From: Acetobacteraceae bacterium
GTDB lineage: Bacteria; Pseudomonadota; Alphaproteobacteria; Acetobacterales; Acetobacteraceae
Assembly: GCA_022842185.1 (NCBI GenBank)
Contig: JALHQB010000010.1
Location: forward strand, 31,843-95,842
Reading direction: 5' to 3'
DNA: 64,000 bases
Shown here: in pieces, positions 44,121 through 53,054 of the stretch
How positions within the stretch are numbered: position 1 is the stretch's first letter
Layout: every line of letters starts with the position of its first letter
The notes under the pieces: generated by a model
What the model was told of the DNA's origin: nothing
What the model saw: the letters and a program-made list of their open reading frames with translations, nothing else
The model's database searches: none
Program-made: the position numbers and the translations under genes

Positions 44121-45551
44121 GTGAAGTCGTTCAAGGCTCCGAAGGCCGCTCTCGGCCATCTCGACACGGAGGCGGTCGCGACCCTGGTCGCCGCCGCCGC
44201 GGATATTTCAATCGTGCTTGACCTGGCCGGCATCATCCGGGACGTCGCTTTCAGCAGCGATGACCTGCTGGCCGAATTCGGCCAGAGCGAAAGCTGGATC
44301 GGCCGGCCCTGGGTCGATACCGTCGCCCGGGACAGCCGGCCGAAGGTGCAGGATATGGTGCGCGCGCCGCAGGACCCGGCGCGGCCGCGCTGGCGGCACA
44401 TCAACCAGCTCGGTGCCGGCGGCGCTTCCATCCCGATCCTGTGCGCCTGCTCCATCCTCGACAAGCCCGGCAGCATTGTCGTGTTCGGGCGCGATCTGCG
44501 GCCCGTCTCGCAGCTCCAGCAGCGCCTGGTCGAGGTCCAGCAATCCGTCGAGCGCGGCTATTCCCAGCTGCGACAAGCCGAAACCCGCTATCGCCTGCTG
44601 TTCCAGACCTCCGAGGACGCCGTGCTGATCGTCGAAGGCGACAGCGGCAAGGTGCTGGAGGCGAATCCCGCGGCGCAACGCCTGTTTGGTGCCGCGGCAC
44701 GCCGCCTGGTGGGCCGGCCGGCCACCGAGCCCTTTGCCATCGACAGCCGTGACGGCGTGCAGTCCATGCTGGCATCGCTGCGCAGCCTGGGCCGGGCCGA
44801 GGAGATCGACGCGCGACTGGCCGAGGGCGACTCGCAGCTCCGCGTCACCGGCACCGCGCTGCGCCACGACAGTGGCCTGGTGTTCCTCCTGCGGCTGTCA
44901 CCGGGACTGCCGGACAGCCACGCGGCCAGCATGCCGGACGGCAGGCGCAATCTGCTGCGCCTGGCCGAAAACGCGCCTGATGCGCTGGTCGTCACCGATT
45001 CGGACGGGGTGATCCTGACGGCCAATGCCGCCTTCCTCGACATGGCGCAGATGACCGCGGAGGAGCAGGTTCGCGGCGAGTCGCTGGACCGCTGGCTTGG
45101 CCGGCAGGGACTCGAGGCAGACGTGTTGCTGAGCAACCTGCGGAACCGCGGTTCGGTGCGGCTGTATGCGACGTCACTGCGCGGCCGACTCGGCACCGCC
45201 TTGGATGTCGAGATCTCCGCCGTCTCCGTCATGGAAGGCGGCAAGCGTCATTACGGCTTCGCCATCCGGGACGTCAGCGCACGGTTGCGGCCGGTGCCGA
45301 ATGGTGCCGCCGTGCCCGGCCGCTCCGTGCAGGAACTGACCGAGTTGATCGGCCGCGTCCCCCTCAAGGACCTGGTGCGCGAAGCCGCCGACGCCATCGA
45401 GCGCCTGTGCATCGAGGCCGCGCTCGACATCACCGGCGACAACCGCGCCTCGGCCGCGGAGATGCTCGGTCTCAGCCGCCAGAGCCTCTACGTGAAACTG
45501 CACCGGTTCGGCCTCGGCGATTTCGACGCCGACCCGAAGAACCCAGGATAG
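44121..45551 (+). CDS. ppsR: PpsR/CrtJ repressor, cluster-internal copy
   Basis: A 476-residue PpsR/CrtJ regulator with N-terminal PAS (about 20-135), glutamine-rich linker (QLQQRLVEVQQSVERGY), two further PAS domains and the Fis-type HTH (NRASAAEMLGLSRQSLYVKL). Cys residues: two in the N-terminal PAS (PILCACSIL) and one at about residue 430 in the HTH region (ERLCIEAAL). The start is GTG 44121. It follows ppaA and precedes bchG by 7 bases, the standard ppaA-ppsR-bchG order. It is the orthologue of the classical repressor; the 5087-6439 copy is the phytochrome-linked one. Confidence 0.94.
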   Translation: MKSFKAPKAALGHLDTEAVATLVAAAADISIVLDLAGIIRDVAFSSDDLLAEFGQSESWIGRPWVDTVARDSRPKVQDMVRAPQDPARPRWRHINQLGAGGASIPILCACSILDKPGSIVVFGRDLRPVSQLQQRLVEVQQSVERGYSQLRQAETRYRLLFQTSEDAVLIVEGDSGKVLEANPAAQRLFGAAARRLVGRPATEPFAIDSRDGVQSMLASLRSLGRAEEIDARLAEGDSQLRVTGTALRHDSGLVFLLRLSPGLPDSHAASMPDGRRNLLRLAENAPDALVVTDSDGVILTANAAFLDMAQMTAEEQVRGESLDRWLGRQGLEADVLLSNLRNRGSVRLYATSLRGRLGTALDVEISAVSVMEGGKRHYGFAIRDVSARLRPVPNGAAVPGRSVQELTELIGRVPLKDLVREAADAIERLCIEAALDITGDNRASAAEMLGLSRQSLYVKLHRFGLGDFDADPKNPG

Positions 45552-45558
45552 GCATCGC

Positions 45559-46482
45559 ATGGCGCGCCCGACACCGTCACCGGCTGCGCCTGCTTCCTCA
45601 TCCTCATCCTCGTCCTGGCCGGCGGCCTCCGCCGTGCTGGAACTCCTGAAGCCGATCACCTGGTTCCCACCGATGTGGGCTTTTGCCTGCGGCGTGGTCG
45701 CCTCGGGCGCCGCGCTGTCGCAGGCATGGCCCTTGGCCTTGCTGGGCATCGTGCTGTCCGGCCCGATCGTATGCGGCATGAGCCAGGCGGTGAATGACTG
45801 GTTCGACCGCCATGTGGATGCGGTGAATGAGCCGCAGCGCCCGATCCCGTCCGGCCGCATGCCAGGCCGATCCGGCCTTTGGATCGCGATCGGCTGGACG
45901 GGGCTGTCGATCGGCGTCGGGTGGCTGCTTGGTCCCTGGGGCTTTGCCGGAACCCTGCTCGGCGTGGCGCTCGCCTGGGCCTACAGCGCGCCACCGTTGC
46001 GATTGAAGCGCGACGGCTGGACCGGGAGCGCCGCCTGCGCGCTGTCCTATGAGACGCTGCCCTGGATCACGGCGGCGGCGGTGCTGTCGGGCGGCGCGCC
46101 GGATGCACGGCTGGTGCTGGTCGCCTTCCTGTATGGGGTCGGCGCGCATGGCATCATGACGCTGAACGACTTCAAGGCGATCGAGGGCGATCGCCGCTTT
46201 GGCATCATGTCATTGCCCGTCCGCCTCGGTCCGGAACGCGCGGCGCAGGTGGCCTGCCTCGTGATGGCGGTTCCGCAACTGGGCGTGGCGACGCTGCTGC
46301 TGGCCTGGGGAGCGCCATGGCATGGCGCGATCATCGGGATGTCGCTGTTGGTGCAGCTGGTCTGCATGCGGCGGCTGCTGCGCGACCCGCGCGGGCTGGC
46401 ACCGTGGTACAACGGCACGGGCGTCAGCCTTTATGTGCTGGGCATGATGGTCAGCGCGGCCGCGCTGCGAGGCCTGCCGTGA
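45559..46482 (+). CDS. bchG: Bacteriochlorophyll synthase
   Basis: A 307-residue UbiA-family prenyltransferase attaching geranylgeranyl or phytyl diphosphate to bacteriochlorophyllide. Aspartate-rich sites are GMSQAVNDWFDRHVDAVNEP and TLNDFKAIEGDRRFGIMSLP. About eight to nine hydrophobic helices follow a serine-rich N-terminus (SSSSSSSWPAASAVLELLKP). ATG 45559. It overlaps the next gene by GTGA. Confidence 0.95.
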   Translation: MARPTPSPAAPASSSSSSSWPAASAVLELLKPITWFPPMWAFACGVVASGAALSQAWPLALLGIVLSGPIVCGMSQAVNDWFDRHVDAVNEPQRPIPSGRMPGRSGLWIAIGWTGLSIGVGWLLGPWGFAGTLLGVALAWAYSAPPLRLKRDGWTGSAACALSYETLPWITAAAVLSGGAPDARLVLVAFLYGVGAHGIMTLNDFKAIEGDRRFGIMSLPVRLGPERAAQVACLVMAVPQLGVATLLLAWGAPWHGAIIGMSLLVQLVCMRRLLRDPRGLAPWYNGTGVSLYVLGMMVSAAALRGLP

Positions 46483-47801
46483 CGTCGCAAGTCACCTTTG
46501 GCTGGTTCAGCATCGTCCGGCTGGGCCTGGTGCAGACCGCGCTCGGTGCCGTGGTGGTGCTCACGACCAGCGTGCTGAACCGGTTGATGGTGGTGGAATT
46601 CGCGCTGCCGGCGACGCTGTCGGGCTGTCTCGTGGCGCTGTACTACGCGATGCAGATGCTGCGGCCCCGCATGGGCCATGGGTCCGATGTGGGCGGCCGG
46701 CGCACACCCTGGATCATCGGCGGCATGGCGACGCTGTGCCTCGGCGCTGTCCTCGCCGCCATGGCGACCAGCATGATGGACGGGCCGCTGCTGCCGGCGA
46801 TCGCCCTGGCGATACCAGCCTTTCTGCTGGTGGGCGCGGGCGTCAGCGCCGCGGGTACGGCTTTGCTCGTGCTGCTCGCGGCGCGAGTCGCACCGGCGCG
46901 GAAGGCGGCCGCCGCCTCGATCGTCTGGATCATGATGATTGCGGGCTTCGTGTTGACGACCGCGATCGCCGGTCGTGCGCTTGATCCCTATTCGCCTGGC
47001 CGCCTGCTGGCGGTGACGGCCTGCGTCGCGGCGTTGGCCTTCGTGCTTGCGCTGGTCGCCGTGCTGGGCATCGAGGGGCGCGCGCCACAGGCCATCGATT
47101 CGCGACCGCAGCCAAACGGCGCCTTTCGCGATGCCTTCGCCCAGGTCTGGGCCGAATCGGAAGCACGCCACTTCACCCTGTTCGTCTTCGTCGCGATGCT
47201 GGGCTACAGCGCGCAGGACCTGGTGCTGGAACCCTTTGCCGGCAGCGTGTTTGGCATGACGCTCGGGGAGACCACGCAACTCGCCTCGGTCCAGCATGGC
47301 GGCGTGCTGGTCGGCATGGTGCTGCTGGCGGGGATCGGCCGCTTCACCCAGGGACGGCTTTCGGCATTGCGGACGTGGATTCAGCTGGGGTGCGGCGCGG
47401 CGGCGGCGGTGCTGCTGCTGCTCAGCGTTGCAGGCCTGTTCGCCACGGCCGCCTCGCTGCCACTGCTTTATGGGGCGCTGGGCCTCGCCAACGGCATCTT
47501 CGCCGCGGCGGCCATCGCCGCGATGATGCAGCTCGCCGCGCGCGGCGCCACGGGGCGCGACGGTGTCCGCATGGGCATGTTCGGCGCGGCACAGGCTGTG
47601 GCGTTTGGCCTTGGTGGGCTGGCGGGAACCATCCTTCTCGATGTCGGGCGGCTCGTCGCAGGCGGCGTGCAGGGCGGCTACACGACCGTGTTCCTCGTCA
47701 ATGCATTCGTTTTCCTGGCCGCCGCCGCCATGGCGCAGCGCATCGGCGTGGTTGGCGAGCCCGACATGGCCGGCCTGCACACTGCCATCCCCGGTCGGTG
47801 A
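46479..47801 (+). CDS. PucC-family membrane protein (BCH2/ORF428 type)
   Basis: A 440-residue 12-helix protein of the PucC/LhaA family. Blocks such as VLNRLMVVEFALPATLSGCL, MRPRMGHGSD-like RPRMGHGSDVGGRRTPW and SAQDLVLEPFAGSVFGMTLG are conserved. Position between bchG and bchP matches the ORF428/bch2 gene of Rhodobacter, proposed to handle BChl delivery. GTG 46479 overlaps the bchG stop (GTGA). With LhaA it is one of two family members here, even though no LH2 genes are present. Confidence 0.9.
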   Translation: MTSQVTFGWFSIVRLGLVQTALGAVVVLTTSVLNRLMVVEFALPATLSGCLVALYYAMQMLRPRMGHGSDVGGRRTPWIIGGMATLCLGAVLAAMATSMMDGPLLPAIALAIPAFLLVGAGVSAAGTALLVLLAARVAPARKAAAASIVWIMMIAGFVLTTAIAGRALDPYSPGRLLAVTACVAALAFVLALVAVLGIEGRAPQAIDSRPQPNGAFRDAFAQVWAESEARHFTLFVFVAMLGYSAQDLVLEPFAGSVFGMTLGETTQLASVQHGGVLVGMVLLAGIGRFTQGRLSALRTWIQLGCGAAAAVLLLLSVAGLFATAASLPLLYGALGLANGIFAAAAIAAMMQLAARGATGRDGVRMGMFGAAQAVAFGLGGLAGTILLDVGRLVAGGVQGGYTTVFLVNAFVFLAAAAMAQRIGVVGEPDMAGLHTAIPGR

Positions 47802-47812
47802 GGAGACACGGC

Positions 47813-49018
47813 ATGGACCACGCCCTCGAATCCTTCGACGTGGTCGTTGTCGGCGGTGGCCCCGCCGGTGCGACTGCGGCCGATGATCTGGCGCGCCAAG
47901 GCCGCTCGGTTCTGCTGCTCGACAAGGCCGGGCGCATCAAGCCGTGTGGCGGCGCCATCCCGCCACGGCTGATCCGTGATTTCGACATCCCCGCCGAACT
48001 GATCGTCGCGCGCATCACCTCCGCCCGCATGGTTGCGCCATCCGCCCGTGCGGTGGACATGCCGATCGACGCAGGCGGCTATGTCGGCATGGTGGACCGG
48101 GATATCTTCGATGAATGGCTGCGTGACCGCGCCGTGGCCCATGGTGCGCAACGCCGGACCGGCAATTTCGAGCGCATCCTGCGCGATACCGACGGGACGG
48201 CCATCGTTGCCTATCGGCCCAAGGGCGCGCCGGATGATGCGCCACTTGTCCAGGTGCGCGCCCGCTGCGTGATCGGGGCGGATGGCGCCCGCGGGGCCGT
48301 CGGCCGGCAGGAGGTCAAGGGCGCCGAACGCGTGCCCTGTGTCTTCGCCTACCACGAGATCCTGCGCGCGCCGCGCGAGGACTCCGCCCGCTACGACGGC
48401 CAGCGCTGCGATATCTACTATCAAGGCAAGCTCTCGCCCGATTTCTATGCCTGGGTCTTCCCCCATGGCGACACGATCAGCGTCGGGACTGGCAGCGCCC
48501 ACAAGGGCTTTTCCCTGCGCGGTTCGGTCGCCGAACTGCGCAGCGCGACCGGCCTGGACCAGATGGAGACCGTCCGACGCGAAGGCGCGCCCATCCCTTT
48601 GAAGCCGCTGCGCCGCTGGGACAATGGGCGCGACGTCATCCTCGCCGGCGATGCCGCGGGCGTCGTTGCCCCGGCCTCCGGCGAGGGTATCTACTACGCC
48701 ATGCTGTGCGGGCGGCTGGTGGCCGAAGCCGCTGACGCCTTCTGCAAGACCGGCGATGCGCGGGTGTTGCGGACGGCACGCCGCCGCTTCATGCGGCTGC
48801 ATGGCCGCGTGTTCTGGATCCTCGGGATCATGCAGTATTTCTGGTACGCCTCGGACCGCCGGCGTGAACGCTTCGTGTCGATCTGCCAGGACGCGGATGT
48901 CCAGCGCCTCACCTGGCAGTCCTACATGAACAAGCAACTCGAACGGCGCGATCCGCTCGCGCATCTGCGCATCTTCTTCAAGGACCTCGCGCACCTGTTC
49001 GGCCTGGCCAAGGCCTGA
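47813..49018 (+). CDS. bchP: Geranylgeranyl reductase
   Basis: A 401-residue FAD enzyme reducing the geranylgeranyl tail of BChl to phytyl. The FAD motif is DVVVVGGGPAGATAADDLAR, followed by KPCGGAIPPRLIRDFDIPAE, and later VILAGDAAGVVAPASGEGIY. The C-terminus with WQSYMNKQLERRDPLAHLRI is typical. ATG 47813 has GAGGAGA just upstream. It is the fifth gene of the ppaA-ppsR-bchG run. Confidence 0.95.
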   Translation: MDHALESFDVVVVGGGPAGATAADDLARQGRSVLLLDKAGRIKPCGGAIPPRLIRDFDIPAELIVARITSARMVAPSARAVDMPIDAGGYVGMVDRDIFDEWLRDRAVAHGAQRRTGNFERILRDTDGTAIVAYRPKGAPDDAPLVQVRARCVIGADGARGAVGRQEVKGAERVPCVFAYHEILRAPREDSARYDGQRCDIYYQGKLSPDFYAWVFPHGDTISVGTGSAHKGFSLRGSVAELRSATGLDQMETVRREGAPIPLKPLRRWDNGRDVILAGDAAGVVAPASGEGIYYAMLCGRLVAEAADAFCKTGDARVLRTARRRFMRLHGRVFWILGIMQYFWYASDRRRERFVSICQDADVQRLTWQSYMNKQLERRDPLAHLRIFFKDLAHLFGLAKA

Positions 49019-49050
49019 GGGAGCGCCACCATGCATGCGGGAGCAACCGG

Positions 49051-50097
49051 ATGATCGCCTTTCCTGCCGGTGTCGGCCACAACGCGGCTGCGACAGCGCG
49101 CCCGATGCGCACCCCGGTCGATGGCGCGATGGTGCGGCCCCATCATCCCAGCCTGCCGCTGCGCATCGGCACGCGCGGCTCGCCGCTGGCGCTGTGGCAG
49201 ACGCGCGACTTCCTTGGCCTGATCACACGCTTCTGCCCCGTGCTGCGCGATGCCAAGGCCTTTCAGGAACATACCATCCTGACCACCGGCGACCGCATCC
49301 AGGACCGGCCTTTGGCCGAGATCGGCGGCAAGGGTCTTTTCGCCAAGGAAATCCACGAGGCGCTGCTCGATCGCCGGATCGACTTCGCCGTGCATTCCTT
49401 GAAGGATCTCGAGACCGCCTTGCCCCCGGGCATCGCGCTGGCCTGCACGCTGAAGCGGGAAGATCCGCGCGACGCCATCATCCTCGGGCCTGGCATCGAA
49501 GCGTCCTGCGATCCGGCCCATCCATTCGATTGCCTGCCCTATGGATCGGTCATCGCCACGGCATCGGTGCGGCGCCAGTCGCAGCTGCTGCACGCGCGGC
49601 CCGACCTGCGGACCACGATCATCCGCGGCAATGTGCAGACGCGGTTGGCGAAGATTCATGACGGGATCGCGGCGGCGACACTACTGGCCTTCGCGGGTCT
49701 GAAGCGCCTCGGCCTCGCGCATGAAGCCGACATCGTTCTGGAGGAATCGGCGATGCTGCCGGCCGCCTGCCAAGGGATCGTCGGCATCACTGTCCGCGAG
49801 GATGACTGGGCCTTGCGTGAATTGCTCGCCGCAATCGAGGACCCCGAGGCGCGCGCGGTATCACAGGCGGAGCGTGCGCTGCTGGCGGCGCTGGACGGAT
49901 CCTGCCGCACGCCGATCGGCGGCCGTGCCCACGCACTGACGGGCGGCCGGCTTGCGCTGACCGGCCTGCTGGCACGCGCCGATGGCAGCTTCCTGCTGCG
50001 TCGTCATATCGAAGGTCGTCAGGCGGATGCAGCGGCGCTGGGACAGGCCCTGGGCGATAGCCTGCGGCGTGATGCGCCGGCCGATATCTTCTGCTGA
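49051..50097 (+). CDS. hemC: Porphobilinogen deaminase
   Basis: A 348-residue hydroxymethylbilane synthase joining four porphobilinogens. The conserved start is LRIGTRGSPLALWQTRDFLG; catalytic-region blocks are TTGDRIQDRPLAEIGGKGLF and DFAVHSLKDLE. The dipyrromethane cofactor Cys is in LDGSCRTPIGG. ATG 49051 gives about 36 residues before the core, so a later start (for instance MVRPHHPSLP) is possible. It is placed after bchP and convergent with ispH. Confidence 0.93.
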   Translation: MIAFPAGVGHNAAATARPMRTPVDGAMVRPHHPSLPLRIGTRGSPLALWQTRDFLGLITRFCPVLRDAKAFQEHTILTTGDRIQDRPLAEIGGKGLFAKEIHEALLDRRIDFAVHSLKDLETALPPGIALACTLKREDPRDAIILGPGIEASCDPAHPFDCLPYGSVIATASVRRQSQLLHARPDLRTTIIRGNVQTRLAKIHDGIAAATLLAFAGLKRLGLAHEADIVLEESAMLPAACQGIVGITVREDDWALRELLAAIEDPEARAVSQAERALLAALDGSCRTPIGGRAHALTGGRLALTGLLARADGSFLLRRHIEGRQADAAALGQALGDSLRRDAPADIFC

Positions 50098-50110
50098 ACC
50101 CAGCAGCGCG

Positions 50111-51088
50111 TCAGAGCACGGCGGCGGGCAGCCGGAAGCGGACGGTCTCGACAATCCCCGCCTGCTCCTCGACCGCGATATCGGCCCAGGCCGACAAGGC
50201 GTTCACCACACCCTGAACGAGGGCTTCCGGGGCCGAGGCGCCGGCGGTGATGCCAACCGTCGCCGCGCCCTCGAACCATTCGGGTCGCAGCGCCGTGGCA
50301 TCGGGGATCAAATGCGTCTGCACGCCGCAATCCAGGCCGATCTCGCGCAGCCTGTTCGAGTTGGAGCTGTTCGCCGCCCCCACCACGAGCAACACATCCA
50401 CCTCGGCGGCAAGCGTGCGCAGCGCCGCCTGACGGTTCTGCGTTGCATAGCAGATGTCGTTCGTGCCGGGGCCGACCACATCGGAAAAGCGTTCGTGGAT
50501 GGCCGCGATGGCAGCGCGCGTATCGTCCACCGAAAGCGTCGTTTGCGTCACGAAAGCAATCGGCGTGTCGCGCGGCAGGTCGAGCTTCGCGACATCGCCG
50601 GCATCGGACACGACAAGCACGCGCCCTTCGATCTGGCCAAGAGAACCGATGACCTCCGGATGCCCCGGATGGCCAATCAACAGCACCACGCGTCCGTCTG
50701 CGGCATAGCGGCGCCCTTCAACATGGACGCGGGACACCAGCGGGCAGGTTGCGTCGATCACGGGCAGGCGGCGGCGTGCAGCCTCCTGCTCGACACGGCG
50801 GGGCACGCCATGGGCGCTGAAGATGGTGACGGCGCCATCTGGCACCGCGTCCAGTTCTTCGACGAAGACGGCGCCGCGATCCGCAAGGGATTCCACGACG
50901 TGGCGATTGTGCACGATCTCATGGCGGACATGCACGCCGGGGCCATGTCGGTCGATCGCGCGTTCGACGATGGCAATGGCACGCTGTACCCCGGCGCAGA
51001 ATCCACGCGGCTGGGCCAGAAGCACGCGCATCCGGGGGCGGACCTCGCCCGGCGTTCGCGTCCAGTCCATCAACCCGGCATCTGTCAT
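50111..51088 (-). CDS. ispH: 4-Hydroxy-3-methylbut-2-enyl diphosphate reductase
   Basis: A 325-residue IspH/LytB, the last enzyme of the MEP isoprenoid pathway, a 4Fe-4S protein. Three cluster Cys residues are in [27 protein letters not shown] and [16 protein letters not shown]. The catalytic Glu-Thr region [13 protein letters not shown] is also present. Location in the cluster suggests a dedicated supply of isoprenoid units for carotenoids and phytol. ATG 51088 follows a 131-residue unknown by 12 bases, making a two-gene operon. Confidence 0.94.
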   Translation of the reverse strand: MTDAGLMDWTRTPGEVRPRMRVLLAQPRGFCAGVQRAIAIVERAIDRHGPGVHVRHEIVHNRHVVESLADRGAVFVEELDAVPDGAVTIFSAHGVPRRVEQEAARRRLPVIDATCPLVSRVHVEGRRYAADGRVVLLIGHPGHPEVIGSLGQIEGRVLVVSDAGDVAKLDLPRDTPIAFVTQTTLSVDDTRAAIAAIHERFSDVVGPGTNDICYATQNRQAALRTLAAEVDVLLVVGAANSSNSNRLREIGLDCGVQTHLIPDATALRPEWFEGAATVGITAGASAPEALVQGVVNALSAWADIAVEEQAGIVETVRFRLPAAVL

Positions 51089-51100
51089 GTCATCTGGACA

Positions 51101-51496
51101 CTACACGGACAAGGCGAAGGATCGGTCGGCAACAAAAGCGGCCGGGGCAGCAACACCGCGCCGCTGGACCTCATCGGCCAAGACGCGCCGCAGCATCGTG
51201 ATCTGGGTATCGGGCAGGCTGGCCAGCCAGATCCGCGCGAAGCTGGCGTCGTGGACCGGATCGAGCACGCAACGGGGCAGACCCATCGCATCGGCGTGAG
51301 AGCGGATCTCCGCCGCGCAGACCTGGCTATCGGCGGCGATCGACCTCAATTTTCGTTCGTCCACCGCGATGGATGCGACGAAGGCATCGAGCTCGGCATG
51401 CGCCTGGTCGAGCGCTTCGGCCTGCCGCGACGCCGTGGCCTCCTCCAGCGCCGATTTGAGGGATTCATAGGCGGTGCGATAGCCGCTCCTGCTCAT
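51101..51496 (-). CDS. Uncharacterised protein upstream of ispH
   Basis: A 131-residue soluble, mostly helical protein, not recognised as any family. It opens MSRSGYRTAYESLKSALEEA, has two Cys (SQVCAAEI and LPRCVLDP), and ends in FVADRSFALSV. A strong ribosome site (GGAGGA) precedes ATG 51496. A perfect PpsR-type palindrome sits about 90 bases upstream of the start. It is followed by ispH after 12 bases. The operator and the PGC location imply a photosynthesis-related role, but none is known. Confidence 0.75.
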   Translation of the reverse strand: MSRSGYRTAYESLKSALEEATASRQAEALDQAHAELDAFVASIAVDERKLRSIAADSQVCAAEIRSHADAMGLPRCVLDPVHDASFARIWLASLPDTQITMLRRVLADEVQRRGVAAPAAFVADRSFALSV

Positions 51497-51586
51497 GCCG
51501 ACCGTCCTCCTGCTGTGCGCCCCGGTGGGCACGCCGCGTCCGGGGCATATCCCTTCCAGACGTATCGAGCCGCAAACAGCCGAACA

Positions 51587-51604
51587 TGTCAATTATCTAT
51601 GACA
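51587..51604. promoter_or_regulatory. Perfect PpsR/CrtJ-type palindrome
   Basis: TGTCAATTATCTATGACA matches TGTCA-N8-TGACA with no mismatch, hence TGT-N12-ACA. It lies 91 bases upstream of the 131-residue gene at 51101-51496 and overlaps a TTGACA box on the minus strand. It is the best-matching site in the window after the bchC-proximal site. Confidence 0.8.
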
Positions 51605-51674
51605 CTCGCGGGCGGTGGAGTTGACATTCGGCCCGACCTGCCAAGACTCTTTCAGACCGGGGGAAACATGCGTG

Positions 51675-51956
51675 TCAGTGAGACGTGCTGATACGCCGAC
51701 GGAGGTCCGCCAGATGAGCAAGCAGTGCCGCGCCGAGCGAGATCCCAACCCATATCCACGGCGCGCCCGTCAGCGCGGCACGCAGGGCGAGCGCCAGCAT
51801 CATGCCAGGCAGGATCAGCGTGGCGATCGCACTCCCCGTGAGCCCTCGTCCCGTGCGCCACCGATGAAAACCGAGCGCCAACGCCTCCAGCACCAGGCAC
51901 AGGATGACCAGGTCGGCCACCCGTCCGGATTGAATGAAATCGGCCACGGCGCTCAT
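51675..51956 (-). CDS. Small three-helix membrane protein divergent from cycA
   Basis: A 93-residue protein with three hydrophobic segments (VADLVILCLVLEALALGF, IATLILPGMMLALALRAAL, IWVGISLGAALLAHLADL) and a basic C-terminus (RRRISTSH). ATG 51956 has AGAGGG immediately before it; an upstream ATG at 51998 would extend it almost to the cycA start. It diverges from cycA across 45 bases. Function unknown. It may belong with the photosynthesis cluster or simply be a neighbour. Confidence 0.7.
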   Translation of the reverse strand: MSAVADFIQSGRVADLVILCLVLEALALGFHRWRTGRGLTGSAIATLILPGMMLALALRAALTGAPWIWVGISLGAALLAHLADLRRRISTSH

Positions 51957-52001
51957 CCCTCTGAACAGCTTTCCTCCATAGCCAAACGGAGTCCGCATCT
52001 C

Positions 52002-52397
52002 ATGCGAAATGTCTTTCTGGCCGCCGTCTTCGGTCTTGCCCCAAGCCTGTTCGCCACGGCTCACGCGCAGGATGCCGGCGATGCGGAAGCTGGCCGCCGG
52101 GTCTTCAACCAATGCCGGGCCTGCCACACCATCGACCAGGGTGGTCGCAACGGTGTCGGTCCGAACCTGTACGGCATCGTCGGACGCCCTGCGGCGTCCA
52201 TCGAAGGCTTCCGCTATTCAGCGAACATGCGTGAACTCGGCGCCGCCAGCCACGTTTGGACGGTGGACAATCTGCGCGCCTACATTGCCGATCCCAAAGC
52301 TGTCGCTCCGCGCGGCATCATGTCGTATCCCGGCCTGCGCAATCCGACGCAGTTGAATGATCTGCTGGCCTTCCTCCAGACGCAGCGGGCACCGTAA
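52002..52397 (+). CDS. cycA: Cytochrome c2-type c-type cytochrome
   Basis: A 131-residue class I cytochrome c. The signal peptide MRNVFLAAVFGLAPSLFATA is cleaved near AHA-QD. The haem site is FNQCRACHTIDQGG, and the axial Met is in APRGIMSYPGLRN. It resembles mitochondrial-type/c2 cytochromes that shuttle electrons from the bc1 complex to PufC. ATG 52002 with CGGAG upstream. It is followed by tspO. Confidence 0.9.
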   Translation: MRNVFLAAVFGLAPSLFATAHAQDAGDAEAGRRVFNQCRACHTIDQGGRNGVGPNLYGIVGRPAASIEGFRYSANMRELGAASHVWTVDNLRAYIADPKAVAPRGIMSYPGLRNPTQLNDLLAFLQTQRAP

Positions 52398-52423
52398 GGT
52401 ACCCACCAGCCGCGGTACCCACC
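52398..52423. repeat. Direct repeat between cycA and tspO
   Basis: GGTACCCACC occurs twice (52398-52407 and 52414-52423), 16 bases apart, starting at the last base of the cycA stop region. Function unknown; it may be a local duplication. Confidence 0.5.
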
Positions 52424-52466
52424 GCACTTTCGCAATGGCCAACCGCGCGCTGGTGAGAAGACCGTG

Positions 52467-52955
52467 ATGGATATCCTCGCCCTCTTCGGCTTCTTCGCCG
52501 CGGTGTTCGCCACGGCGAGTTCCGGAGCATTTTTCCGACCGGGCCCATGGTACGCCGCGCTGCAAAAGCCCGCCTGGTGCCCGCCGAACTGGCTGTTCGC
52601 GCCGGCGTGGTCGGTCTTCTATGTGCTTGTCGCGGTATCCGGCTGGCTGGTGTGGCGCGCGGTCGGCTTTGGCGGTGCCGCGATGGCTTTCGTTCTCTAT
52701 GCCATCCAGCTCATTCTGAACGCCGGCTGGTCTGCCATCTTCTTCGGCATGAGGCGGATCGACCTCGCACTGTTCGAACTCGTTCTGCTCTGGTTGTCCA
52801 TCGCCGCATTGATCTGGGCGTTTTCAGCGCACCATGCAGGCGCCGCCTGGATGCTTGTTCCCTATCTTGCCTGGGTAACATTTGCGGGGGCGTTGAACTA
52901 CGCGATGCTGATCCGGAACCCTCGGCAGGCAAGTACCAGCGGGCTTCGCACTTGA
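52467..52955 (+). CDS. tspO: TspO/MBR tryptophan-rich sensory protein
   Basis: A 162-residue five-helix outer-membrane or membrane protein of the TspO family, which in Rhodobacter modulates photosynthesis genes through porphyrin efflux. The motif KPAWCPPNWLFAPAWSVFYV and WSAIFFGMRRIDLALFELV are diagnostic. ATG 52467 is preferred; GTG at 52464 is an alternative. It is located at the right edge of the photosynthesis cluster. Confidence 0.93.
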   Translation: MDILALFGFFAAVFATASSGAFFRPGPWYAALQKPAWCPPNWLFAPAWSVFYVLVAVSGWLVWRAVGFGGAAMAFVLYAIQLILNAGWSAIFFGMRRIDLALFELVLLWLSIAALIWAFSAHHAGAAWMLVPYLAWVTFAGALNYAMLIRNPRQASTSGLRT

Positions 52956-53054
52956 AGCTGGGCCGAAAATCCTGACGTCCGCCGATCACCCCTGTCGCCG
53001 CCTCTTCGCGTACGCCCAAGGTTAAGGGCGCGTCCGGTTCGTCGCCGCGCGCGG

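Noticed and set aside
52398..52423. Direct repeat GGTACCCACC after cycA as a mobile-element scar or terminator
   Set aside because: Too short and not inverted; nothing else supports a mobile element. Kept only as a repeat.
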